Origin: Haematococcus lacustris
Taxonomy: Eukaryota; Chlorophyta; Chlorophyceae; Chlamydomonadales; Haematococcaceae
DNA: 64,000 bases
Reading direction: 5' to 3'
Assembly: GCA_030144725.1 (NCBI GenBank)
Contig: JASKMD010000028.1
Location: 5,265,311-5,329,310 of the forward strand
The position numbers and the translations under genes were made by a program. This document shows positions 33,692 to 44,513 of this stretch, piece after piece. The number at the start of each line of letters is the position of its first letter. The first letter of the stretch is position 1. Below the pieces are notes generated by a model that was given only the letters and a program-made list of their open reading frames with translations, did no database searches and was not told the DNA's origin.

Positions 33692-35675
33692 GGGTGTTGC
33701 CTAAGGCTGCTTGTGTAGCCTGGTCAAGCTATGGCAGCCATGTGCCATATTGTGTTGCGCCATGAGGTGGTGCGGTGTGGTGGTACGGGGAGGGAGTGCA
33801 GTTGGACGTTGCAGTTGCCTTGGAAGGGTGCTTGCAGTCCTGCTAGCTGTTAGCCATCAAGTATATGTTGCTCATCTATTGTACCCAACCAATGTGGTAT
33901 GCACGTCGTGGCATGCATGACACAAGTAGTCGTTATAGCAAAGGCTCCTGCATGTTTACACATCCTTGGCTGCCCCCGCCTCCACTGCCTGTAACCATGC
34001 TAGTACAGGGACGTCTAAATGAGAGGGCAAGGGGGTTGGCAGTGGCACCTAGGCCATAGCATCTTGGTAGAGGCGCATGCAAGTGCTCAACGTGGATGTG
34101 ACAAGTGGTGTTACCAGGGGGCTTTGCTATGGAGTGTAGAGGCCTTGCCTTGCCATGGGGTGCGAGTCGGGCCAGGTGGGAGGGCACATGGTGGGCGAGG
34201 GGGTGCATTTGAGAGCTGGTGCTAGCACCGTGGACCGAACCACATGGCGCATGGTGTTGATGTCCGAAACCGCTTTGGCGACAAGACGAAGACTGCCCAT
34301 CTGCACACATGCTCTAGCTACAATGAATACGGGGCGTAGACAGCGAAACGAGCAGAAAAGGCTTGAGTATGAAGAATCCCGCGGTCAGTTTGACTATCAG
34401 GTCAGATAGTCTACTGTAATCAAAGGTGAAGGGTGCACATAGTGTCTTGTTGAACCGCTAGAGCATACAACTACTCCGTCTTACACGCGACAGCGCGAGC
34501 GACACAAATGACGAGTGAAAGCTAATCGATGCTAAGAAGTATGCAGCTGTCCTAATCGCAGCATTAGCAGTGGTGTGGGTGCGTTAAAGAAGCATTTCAG
34601 CTTCTTAGGTTTCAAACTCGCGGTTCCGGCCCTCGCAACACAAAGCGCGATTGCACAGATACTTGCGTTTGCGTCATTCCGGCACCATTAAGAAGGTCGA
34701 GGGTAAAGGGGGCGTGCATGGTGATATCTGCCCACAAAATGAGTGCCAGGTTCACGCCAAGGTAGTGCATCATGTACACATTAGATAGAGCTTAGGACAG
34801 GCATTCCGTGTAGCCAAGCGAGTCCTCTACCCAATGGTGTGCTTCGATGCTCAATCGGCAACCTGAGCGAGAAATAAACCTCGTGTAAAGGACACACCCT
34901 CTTTTCAAGAGAGTTGGGAGGCTCTGACTTGCTGCCCTCTTCATGAAGGCGGCAACATTCCGTCTGCCTGCATGGACTCATGGCACCCACCCTGCCTGTC
35001 TATCATGGGGCTCGTGGGCGATTGAGACCGACAACCCAGTGTTCAGGTGGCTGCTGACAGGTGCAGCAGGCTGGTGGAAGGCTGAGCCACGGCTGCCACC
35101 CCCCCCAGTGGTGACAGCCGCCCTACCTCCAGCTCCTAGTGGCAGCGGGCTCAGGCATGGCTAGAGGCCCCAGACATAGTGCCACCCTCCTGACTGTCCC
35201 GACAAGGACACGACCTCAGAAGCGGATGTCGAACCTGGAACCTCTAGCATGGCATAGTGTTATTTGGTGAGGCAGATGGTGCAGAGGTAAAGGGGAGTGA
35301 AGCCATTGAGCTGCCGTGTCATGGCCATGCCCCATCTCGCCTGCTCTGCCCCACATGCGTGCCCCACATGCTCCTTGGGTGTCATGCGGGCTCTGTGTGT
35401 CATGCAGTCGTAGCAGGAGGCAGCTGTAGCATACCAGTGGCGCTGGGGTTCTTGTAAGCAGTGGGTGGTTCTTCGTGATGCAGTTGGCTTTGGCCTCAGG
35501 GGTGTTGGGGAGGAGCTCTGCCCTCCTGTGCTGCACTGCACAGCTTTAGTGTGGCACGGGTTCTAACATGTAACTTAGTTATCTTCGAGGCTCATGGCTT
35601 CTGCTTTAACCGCTTACCAACTCGTTGACACAACCCTCCTGAGTATGGCCATAAAGCACTCATACTGAACAAGTG
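33692..35675. other. Intergenic with element fragments
   Basis: No complete gene. 34322-34400 encodes MNTGRRQRNEQKRLEYEESR... before a GTCAGA donor and may be an orphan first exon. 35031-35065 carries, inverted, the CACCTGTCTGCAGCCACCTG-type sequence found in Fanzor element A (3825-3855) and B (12060-12090). Confidence 0.4.
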
Positions 35676-36565
35676 AACGTGTAGTACGCTTAATCAGCAC
35701 CCGTCCGGGTGGGCTGCAAGCTAATGTATGGTGAAGTGCTGAACAATGTGCTGTGTCGACATACGCATTGCATGGCGCCACTGTTCGGAGAATGGCAGTA
35801 GCGCTTTCAACCGTTGTAAGTCAGGTCCCACAAGGTCAGGTAAAATGGCTCGATAAAATGTACCGTCACTTTTTGTCGCGTATACTGAACTCCAAGAGGT
35901 CAAACCGCAACGCCCCGCTGCGGCGTGCAGCTCCGCAGCTTGGCCTGCGAGGGACGGGCTAAAGTCAACTTTGCCCCCCTCCGCGGTATCCTGGCACCAG
36001 TGACTCCTTGCACCCTAACGGTAGTGCACGTGCATACAATAACGCCGCAGCGACGAGCGAGGTAGAGCGGCCACTAGTCGGGCGGTCGGGGTGCCGTGAT
36101 GGGGTGCCGGCATGCAAATATGCAGTGCTGTTTTTGAGATCGATTTGCTGCTTGTTGCTGCTGCGCATCCGTCTAGTTTCTGCGCCCTAGCGTTGACGTA
36201 TACTCATAGCTCCCACGGGAAGCTATTGCAGTGTAATACATCTGCCCTGCACGGGTTGGGAGGCTAATGAAATTCCAGTGAGTTGAAACCTAATTTCTAG
36301 GCGGGAAGTGCATCAAACGCCGTGCTGACCTCATGTTGAGATGCAAGCGGTGTGCCCCGAGAACTTCTGCAACTTTTGGTAGCGTATCCTTTAGGTTAGC
36401 ACCCATAGATACACTTAGACATACCTACCATGCTCATGTCTAAATTACCCCATCATCTCGCGCTCACCAGGCTGCGAAAGTACTAGAGGTCGTTCTGGTT
36501 CCTCCAAGCTACCACCAGCGTCCATCAGCGGCGCAAATGATGCAGACTGGCGGCCATTGATAGCG

Positions 36566-38179
36566 ATGGCACCCCGCACTAAGCGTAGTAAGAATGGGTC
36601 GGCGGTCATGGCAGCTCGGGTTGCAGCTGGCATTGCCCCGTGGACGCGCATGGCCGGCTTCATCGCAAACCGGTTCATGGTAAGGCTTCTGCGGCCTCAG
36701 TGGCTCTGTTCCCAGCTCCTTCTACCCCCTCTGCCCTTGCTGCTTGTGCATTTGCCCCTACTGCCCCAGCCCATCTGTGTGCCCCAGCCCATCTGCTGTG
36801 TTGTGATGTATATAGGTGTTGGAGGCGCAGTTGCAAGCATCCGTGACGCAGCATGGCGCTGATGCCGCTGCATCCCAGCAGCGTGAGCAGCAGCTGCAGG
36901 CCCAGATTGAGGAGCTTCAGCAACAAAACGCCAGCCAGCGGTTGACAACATATGCTGCGGCTGAGGAGATTGCTGACCTACAGGTGTGTCCTGGAATCCT
37001 AATGCTTTCAGTGATGGCATGGAGCAAGCTGTTGCTTATCACAATTGCTGACAATTGTGCATGAAGTGTTGCTATATCACAGGCCGGCCTTGCTGCGGCA
37101 CATACATCAAACATAGAGCAGCAACAACAGCTAGAGGAGCAGCAGCAGCAGCTGGAGGAGCAGCAACAGCAGCTGATGGGGCAGCAGCAGCAGCTGGAGG
37201 AGCAGCAGCAAGTACGACCCCCTGGAGCTGCACAAGATGAGGGCTGACCTGGAGGTGAGCGATCTGCAAGTGGCGGGAACAAAAAGCAGTGGCGGCCTTA
37301 ATCTCACACCAGCTACACCATTGCGTGCAGGTCACAAGGGACACCGGCATGCTGACACCAGCAATGGAGCAGCTTCTCAGCCGCTACTACAGGGCAACGC
37401 ACATGACCAACGCAGTGCCAGAAACCATGCTGAAACAGCTCAACAATGACAGCGTGCTACGCATGAATGCGGAGGGGATGTCCGGGCGAGCCAAGCTTGC
37501 AATGGAGGACACCACTGCATGGGTGGCAGATGGCGTGGTTACCCAGCAAGGCATGGTGGCAGCAACGGCAGAACGCAAAGCCCTACAAAACCATGGGGCC
37601 AGCCCTTGGGGCACAGCTGCCAGCCCTTGGGGCACAGCTGCCAGCCCTGGGGGCACAGCTGCCAGCCTTGGGGGCACAGCTGCCAGCCCTGGGGGCACAG
37701 CTGCCAGCCCTGGCACAGCTGCCAGCCCTGGGGGCACAACTGCCAGCCCTGGGGGCACAACTGCCAGCCCTGGGGGCACAGCTGCCAGCCCTGGTGGGGG
37801 CACTCAGGCCCTTGCTACCAACAAGGCAAGGCCAGGAAAGCGGCAACAACAAGCGCCAAGCAAGGCGGAGAGGGTTATGAAGCGCATCAGGTGCTTAGTA
37901 AGCATGCCATCAGATGAGCAACGAGCAGCAGCTGTAGCTGTCAGAGACAGCGTCACAGCCCGGCAACAGCAACAGCAAGTGGACAGCAAGAGGCTAAAGG
38001 AGTTGGAAGATACAGCAAGGGGGGTGTACAACAGGTTTGAGCCACCTTTACCTGCTCTGCGTTCCAAGGGCATATCGGTGGAGGAGCTGAAGCATTTGAG
38101 CCAGAAGTTGGGGGTGGGGTCCGTGGGTAAGAACAGGCGGCAACTACTTGAGCGTATCGCGGAGTATTGCAAGCAGTAG
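36566..38179 (+). CDS. Coiled-coil protein with C-terminal SAP-like motif
   Basis: Exons 36566-36679, 36816-36983, 37083-37254 and 37331-38179. Exon 1 starts MAPRTKRSKNGSAVM, a nuclear-signal-like N-terminus. Exons 2-3 form a Gln/Glu coiled coil. Exon 3 is one base too long: the CAG-repeat frame must change to read SKYDPLELHKMRADLE before the donor. Exon 4 has a folded-looking stretch, a 21 bp minisatellite coding (GTAASPG)n at 37600-37800, and ends ISVEELKHLSQKLGVGSVGK then RRQLLERI, like a SAP DNA-binding helix pair. It sits inside a transposon, so a DNA-binding role in transposition is plausible but inferred. Confidence 0.55.
37600..37800 (+). repeat. Coding 21 bp minisatellite
   Basis: About nine units of GGGCACAGCTGCCAGCCCTG-like sequence, in frame, encoding G-T-A-A-S-P-G; one unit is shortened by six bases. 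Confidence 0.9.
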
Positions 38180-39051
38180 TGTCTGTCTATGCAGTCTGTC
38201 TATGCAGTCTGTTGCTGCTGGCCGTTTATAGTAGCCTGTGTCAAACACATGTTCACAGCGCATGCTTAGACCCCTGCCAGACCCACTGACCTGGCACGTA
38301 TGCACGGGATGTCCTGGCTGGCTTGAGCTTGTACTTTCTGCTGCTACGACATACTCTCAAGGCATTTATCTGCCCTCTCATTAATGTCGTCGAAAGACAC
38401 TTCGGACATGCTGCCTGCAGCTCATAGTATATGCGCTAATGTGGTGGAGGAGGAGGGCTTAGGCATGTTGCGAGCGAGCCGCAACAGCCCGATGCGAGAT
38501 GCGAGCCACCCCGTAACCGAACATAACCGCCGGCCCGAACATAAGCGCTGTTGTAGACCGTACCTACTAGCCCCCGCTTTAGAAAGAACGCCGCACAATC
38601 CTACAGTAACCTTGCTACCTGGACACTTGTCGAGGGTTGGTGGGCGCCCAAGCCGTGCAGGCCCTTTGATGCAGTAGGCATACCGGAAAGGCTCGCTGAT
38701 CACGGCTGTGTAAGCGCGGCATCAAATGGCTCACGGTACATTTCACTAAAGAGACCTTGTGGGACCTGATTGTAAGCAATTCATGAATTTATGAATTGTG
38801 TGTGCCATGCAAGCACATTACTCTATCCGGGCTTAGAAGGGTGTGCGTACTTTGCAAGTAGCGTCCAGGAGCACCCATTACTTGTGGTTCACCTCATCAC
38901 GAAGCTCGCAAGACTCCACCTGCATCTTCGTGAGTACATCGCGCTGCTCTCACGCGGCTTGTGCGTTTGCCAAAGCTATTTGCCATCTCACAGGTGCTGA
39001 GCGTACATGTCCCAATGCCTTGCCCCTGACGTCTCTGCACACAGGTTCCTC

Positions 39052-39719
39052 TGCCACCGCTGAGCTTAGCGAAACGATGGCCTACAACCTGTACCAGGTG
39101 CAGATGGCAAAGGCCTGGGTTGAGGTGCGTTCCTACGCGTTGCAAGCTGTGCTGCCACCATCGTAGCGAGCCAGGTTGCCAGCCTTCATCCGCATGACCG
39201 TGCTCGTAGCGTATCGACAAGGAGAATGCAGTCGCTGAGAAATTCTGGACTCAGCAAGCAACACACAACGCACATGCACCAGGAGCGAGCTACACACACA
39301 GGCATCATGAGCCCTCGGTGGCTGGCTCCCACACCACATCAGCCGCCCCTACTGGTTACACATCAAAGACATCAGTGAGTGCCCATCAGCCGGGTTGCAC
39401 TTCATGTCACCTCCCTGCCCACCTGGCTGCCCTGCAAGTGGTTGTGAGTGCAGTTCTTGAAAACAAGGCTAGAGAAGCTTGAGGCAGAGCTGGACATGGA
39501 GCGTGAGCAGCGCAAGCGGGTGCGAAGCGGCAGCATCACTCATCAGCATCATGCACCCAGCGCCTGTCACCCACACCCCAGAAGGCTGAGCTGAATGAAG
39601 CACTAAATGAACAGTTGACACAAAGCTGAACTTTCCACTGGTTGCAGGTGGAGACAGACCTTGCCATGATCAAAACAGGGATCCAGGCATCAAAGCCAGG
39701 GTCACCATATGGACATTGA
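39052..39719 (+). CDS. Transposon-encoded coiled-coil protein, second copy
   Basis: Same four exons and splice borders as 25668-26305, with few substitutions. The TGA is at 39717-39719. The intron before the last exon differs from the first copy (extra sequence at 39571-39630). Function unknown. Confidence 0.5.
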
Positions 39720-40362
39720 CTCATTTGTCAGCAGGCAGCTGACCTTGAACTAAACCCTTGGACCTTGGAAACCATCGTGGCGTAGCGCATATGCTACCCT
39801 GAGGCACCTATTGCAGGTGTCAATTCAGCCGCTGACACAGTGGGGTTATATTGGACAGCGTGGGGTAGGCAGCAGGTTTGATAGGCAGGCACAAGAGCAG
39901 GTTTGCGGTTGCTGAAGTGAGTAGGTCAGTAGGGTTGAAACTGAACAGTGTGTACTTGTGCTGAAGAAGTAGTGGCAGCAATCAACTCAGCAGCTGTTGC
40001 TGAAGATGTTTGCACTTGCCTGATGACACAAGTTGCGTATTTGGTAAGTGGGCATGTATAGCATGTGAAACCAATGGTAGTGGTTCGGAGCCCATGCATG
40101 GAATCTGTACAGCTAGAGAAGCAGAGTATGAACGCAATGTTAGAGCTGACGTCATGTGCAAGATACTCTGTCTCGCACAGTGGTTGTGACGGCAGTTTTC
40201 CATACAGGGTGGGTTGAGGTATCCATGTAGACAACGTGCAGACGACGCGTAGACAAGTGTCAGTTTCGGCAATATTTGTCTGGCAACATAGTTATTTTGT
40301 TAATGCAAACAAACAAAACGAACAATTTTCCTAATATTAGTGACGGCTTAACTCTGTTTTCT

Positions 40363-41075
40363 ATGGCTAGAAAAAGACGAACCGTGCCTAAGCTAGTGGC
40401 GGAGGACTCAGACAGTGACATTTTGGACCGCGACGAGGCACTGCAGCCGGACCTCACCGAAGCGGAGCGCAATAGAAAGGTTTCCGGAGAGGCCCGCGCT
40501 GCCCGCGAATGGGACAACACATACTAGCCCACCTCATCGACCGCTGACCGCAAAAGCTTTGGGAGGCCTTCCTGGCCGACGCTGTGCAGCCACGAGTGGA
40601 GGCCTGCAGCGAGCGGACGGTGCTCGCTAGCCTGCTGTTGGGCTTACTCGTGTGCGGCTTGTTTACCATTCACGTAGCCGACCCGCTCGGCCTGCACGGC
40701 CAGCCTGTGTACACAGACATCCCAGTCTCCCAGGCAGCCATCCCGGACCTGAGCTGCAGGAACCTGTTCTTGCAGCTGTGCCGCGGCTTGCCCGGAAACG
40801 GCGCGAACACTCGGCCAAGCGCAGCAGTGGCTGCCGTGCTAGCCGCGCACCCAGACCTCCGCGCCCGCCTCGCAGCAATCCCCCGCTACCACTCTGATGG
40901 CAGCATGGTGAACCACGTCGGGAAGCAACTGGAGACAGCTTTCAGCAACATGCTCACGCTGCTCTTCGCAGGCAGGCTCAAGAAGTCAGTGTCCCTGGCT
41001 GGGGCCAAGGTCCTGCTGGGCACTAACGAGCACCAGCGCAGGTTTGGGTTTATGGGGCTGGGTGGTGGGCAGTAG
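40363..41075 (+). pseudogene. Fanzor copy D, N-terminal part joined to 3' end
   Basis: ATG 40363 starts MARKRRTVPK, a nuclear-signal-like N-terminus. A second segment from about 40563 reads VEACSERTVLASLLLGLLVC and IPDLSCRNLFLQLCRGLP, and ends NEHQRRFGFMGLGGGQ with a stop at 41073-41075. It aligns over ~190 residues with copy E (VEACSKRALLASLLLGLMV; IPDFAHRNLFLQLGRGLP; HEHQRRFG). Directly after the stop the sequence becomes the 3' end of Fanzor F. The whole RuvC part has therefore been deleted, leaving N-terminus plus noncoding 3' end. Confidence 0.7.
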
Positions 41076-41222
41076 GGTAGAGCTCTTGCTAGTAGTAGAC
41101 CTGGAGGCACACACCCCAGAAGGCTGAGCTGAAGTGGGCATTATGCAGTTGCCTTTACAATGATGCGCTCGCAGCCTGTGCTTGATTACAACTCATGCTT
41201 TATTTTGGTGTAGCATGAGGGC
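41076..41222 (+). ncRNA. Candidate omega-RNA region, subfamily 2 (copy D)
   Basis: About 150 nt homologous to 57868-58020 after Fanzor F. It ends with a 7 bp stem, CTCATGC (41192-41198) and GCATGAG (41213-41219), just before the element border (GGCTGTAG). Retained in a copy that lost its nuclease core. Confidence 0.45.
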
Positions 41223-41228
41223 TGTAGG

Positions 41229-42303
41229 GTAGGGCGTTCCCAGCCAGGTATTATTAGTACCTGGGTATTAGTATCCTGAGGAATTTGAACGAGGTTTTAA
41301 TACTTTAGTATTATTGCTATTATTTAATATTAGCGGGGGGTGAACCGCCCTAATCATGATACATGCTGCTCCCTAGATGAGTGTCAGTTCCAGGTATTAA
41401 TACCTCTAATACCGGTATTAATACCCGGAGTACCGTACTCTCCCTTTTGATTCGCGTCCGCGAATCGTTTTTTTGCCCTCGCGAAATTGCGAACGAGTAT
41501 ACAATGTGGTTTTTTTCTGACCTGCGTAAATGGTGTTGCGATGGACCTCTTTGTGGTCCGTGGCATCAGTGCCGACGACGCAGCCGAACATTTGCTACGC
41601 CAGGTTGACCAACACGATGAAATGCTCCATCAAAGGGGTGGGTAGTAGGCAAGTCAGCGGGTGGCCCCACGAAGTCAGCTGTTGGGGTGGTTGGCCAAGC
41701 TGGGGCAGCAGCCGGGGTGGCTGGCTGCACCAGGTCAGCTGCAAGGGTGATTGGGCAAGCTGGGGCAGCAGCTCGGGAGGCTGGCCGCACCAAGTCAGCC
41801 ACTGGTGTGCTTGCCTTGGCGAAGGCTGCGGCATGGGTGACTGCTAGGGCACGCAGATTTGAGTGTTCAGAAGAGGATGCAGAGATATGCCGACACCGCA
41901 AGCAACCACAGGAGCACCATGATTTCATGGGGGAGGTTCAGTGCCCTATCTAGTGCAAAGTCTAGAGGGTGACCTGGTGCACATTTACAGTGCCCTTGCC
42001 CAGAGGCAGTGACTTGGCTTGGACTTGGCTTGGACTTGGCTTGACATAGTGACATGTACACAAAATGTGTTAACCATGGAGGATTGACTTGGTATGCAAG
42101 GAATGGCTGTCGTGAATATTTCCAAGCACACCCACATTGTTAAATTTGTGTTTTGCTACAACTTTTGCATCGGGAAAAAGTAAACAATGTTTTTTGGGGG
42201 TTGGGAACGAGTATTTAATTATAATATTCGGGGCCTCGCGAATCAAAAGGGAGAGTACGGTATCCGAAACATCAGGCAGGTATTAATACCCGGCACGCCC
42301 TAC
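41229..42303. mobile_element. MITE-like DNA element with 6 bp target duplication
   Basis: The ends are inverted: GTAGGGCGT at 41229-41237 and ACGCCCTAC at 42295-42303. They are flanked by TGTAGG at 41223-41228 and 42304-42309. Subterminal inverted blocks are larger: the GTACTCTCCCTTTTGATTCGCG-type sequence near 41430-41457 is repeated inverted near 42237-42262. GGTATTAATACC palindromes occur near both ends. Inside is a 69 bp tandem repeat (41660-41820) and a short exon-like frame at 41541-41645 (MDLFVVRGISADDAAEHLLR...). Length 1075 bp; no intact transposase. Confidence 0.8.
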
Positions 42304-42309
42304 TGTAGG

Positions 42310-42696
42310 GTTCAGTTTGGACACATGTCGTTGAGTACAAAACGCTGCCGCAAATTCATCGCGAGTTCTCGCAACTGCAACTCGACCTCATTGCTCGACC
42401 TCGGCGCTGCACTTATCACCTTGCATGTTTAAACATGTCAATTACATGAACTGCCGACACTGCTAGCTGGACACAGACCCCCATGAGTCGACGTCAGACG
42501 CTTGTGCCATTGAATGTCAAAATGACAGCATGCCACCCAGCGGAGCAGGGCGTGTCGCGAAGAAGGAGGGAGCGCAGCCAGCCAGCGGGCAACTGAGCGC
42601 AGCATTGTCTCGCTGCAGAAAAGCAATACTGCCTGGGGCAGGTGGTCAGAATTCACCTGGCCCCTGGCCACCAGTGGCGGCAGCAGTAGCCATGGG
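42310..42696. other. Intergenic between MITE and Fanzor C
   Basis: No gene supported; short frames only. Confidence 0.4.
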
Positions 42697-42960
42697 CAGC
42701 CCCCTTGTCCCTCACTAGGGCCTCCATTTGAGCCGGATCAGATGTACCCACTAGCATACACTATCAGCCACTAGTAGCCACTAACTAGATCCGGCTCAAA
42801 CAGTGTTATTGGGCTGTGTGGAGTAAACCCAGTGCACATGGCACATGAGCCGCCTACCACCTACATGATTGCCTGACCCGAGGGCTATGCAGTAGAGTTG
42901 GCATGACAAAACATGCGCTAATTGTAAGCTGATGACAGCTCAAAGTGGGGGGGGCACACA
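42697..42960 (-). ncRNA. Candidate omega-RNA region, subfamily 1 (copy C)
   Basis: Same 3' segment as 5621-5884, on the minus strand, with the best preserved 13 bp inverted repeat. Confidence 0.45.
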
Positions 42961-43886
42961 CTACTGTGCCACAGCAGGCTGCTGCTGCTCCTGCTCCTGG
43001 GCCTTGGGTGGCTTGTCTTGCAGCCGCTTGTAGCCCGGGCCTGGGTACTCCTTGCCCTTGGCTGGCAGAGCTCCCTGGTCTGGCCAGTAGCACAGCTCCA
43101 GCGGGCTCCACCTGCTCTCCCCAATGCGCTGCATGTTCAGCGCTGCATTGCAGTCCCTGTCCAGCCACCTGCCTGGCTGTGGTGCTGGCTTGGCTTTGGC
43201 AGCCTTCCCCTTACCCTTGGTGGGCTGGGTGGGCTCAGCTGCCGGCTCAGCCTTGGTGCGCTTGCTGCGCTTGGCTGGAGGGGGAGTGCTGGGCCCTGGC
43301 TCTGAGATTGCTGGCTGTCTGGCTGCCTGGCTGCTGCGTGGGGCCTGTGGGGGCTTGCGAGGGGGCACTACTGGGCACCACATCAGGCCCCGCACTGGCT
43401 GGTCACGCTGCTGGCTCCATGCTGGGCGCACCAGGTGCTGTTCCACCTGCCCTGCTGGTGGCTTCCAGCCTGCAGGTCTTGTGGCACTGAGTGTGTTTAG
43501 CTCCACCTCACAGGGCTGCTTGCCATTCACTGCTGAGCTGACCCGGCTGGTGCCGTGCTCATCCACAAGCACCACCCTGCCCCGCCGCTGGCCTGCGCCC
43601 CTGGGCCTGCACACCACCTTGCAGCAAGCACGCAACACCGCATCAGCACCCCACCCTCCCGCTGTGCCAATGCCAGCTGCGCCAAAGAACACCACCAGCT
43701 GCTTGGCATGCCCATGGCGCTCCATGGACACCTCCGCCATGTCCTCTTCCAACTGCAGCCATGCACACAAGGCACACACATGGTGGCTGATATGGTGGCA
43801 CCAGGTTAGGCATGGCACAATCAACTACCTTTTCACGTTATGCCTAACCCACCACCTCCCAGTCCCTTACCCTCCCTCCCTCCCAC
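42697..43886 (-). pseudogene. Fanzor copy C (subfamily 1), 5'-truncated
   Basis: Runs leftwards. The match to element A starts inside A's intron (43886 corresponds to about 4677). It continues through the exon 43752-42961 and the whole 3' noncoding end to 42697 (GGGGGCTG). The exon keeps VDEHGTSRVSS (catalytic Glu) and LDRDCNAALNM (Asp) and has no internal stop, but the GIDPG exon is absent. The inverted repeat (42727-42739 with 42788-42800) is perfect over 13 bp. The retained intron shows the copy was not made from spliced mRNA. No flanking duplication was found. Confidence 0.85.
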
Positions 43887-44513
43887 AACGCCGAGTTGTG
43901 CCATGCTTCCGACTGCTCCCAGCTATTGGCTGTTGTAATCAGCACATCAGCCCATTCTTGTATTGTGCCTCCTCCCCGCTCTGGGCCACTTTGTCCTGGG
44001 CCTGGGCGTACTGCTTGTTGGAGCGGTCCGCAAGCGTCTTAGGCCATGGGGCCGCAGGATCTGGACAAGAAACGCACACCATCCACCCCACTCTCTCCGA
44101 CCCCAGGTCCTGCTTCCTTCTCCCGCCCTCACAGGCTCCGTGGTTCTCAGCTCCGTTACATGGTGAGTGGTGTGGCGGATGCCTGACACCACACCGCTGA
44201 TACCCCTTGGGGGGCTGCCTTGAGACGTGAGCGCGCCAGCCTGCTCTCTGAGGTCCGCCGTCCCACCTTGCCACCGTCCCACCACCCGTGCCCCCTGGCG
44301 CTGCTTGGCCACCCACGACCCGCTGGGGGCACAGCGCTCATGCAGTGCTGCTCGAGGGTTCTTTAGTATAGCTCTCAATCATATCAGCCAGGCCCTTATA
44401 AAGTTTCAAAAGAAAGAAAGAAACATCAAGAAAATGGCTCCTGAAGCTGTAAGCCGTCGGTCGGCTAAGGTCGCCCTCCCGCAGCGGTTGCGCGTTTGCA
44501 CCTGGAGCGACAG
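43887..44513. other. Intergenic / 3' UTR of the PNPOx gene
   Basis: No gene supported. A minus-strand TGTAA, the usual green-algal polyadenylation signal, lies near 44159-44155. Confidence 0.4.

Larger units (their letters stand above)
35676..40200 (+). mobile_element. Unrecognised transposon, long copy
   Basis: About 4.5 kb. Its ends match the short copy at 25175-26830. Between them it carries a gene for a coiled-coil/SAP-like protein (36566-38179) followed by the shared four-exon gene (39052-39719). Compared with the short copy, 39571-39630 differs and contains sequence also found at the 3' end of Fanzor D. Termini not resolved. Confidence 0.6.
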
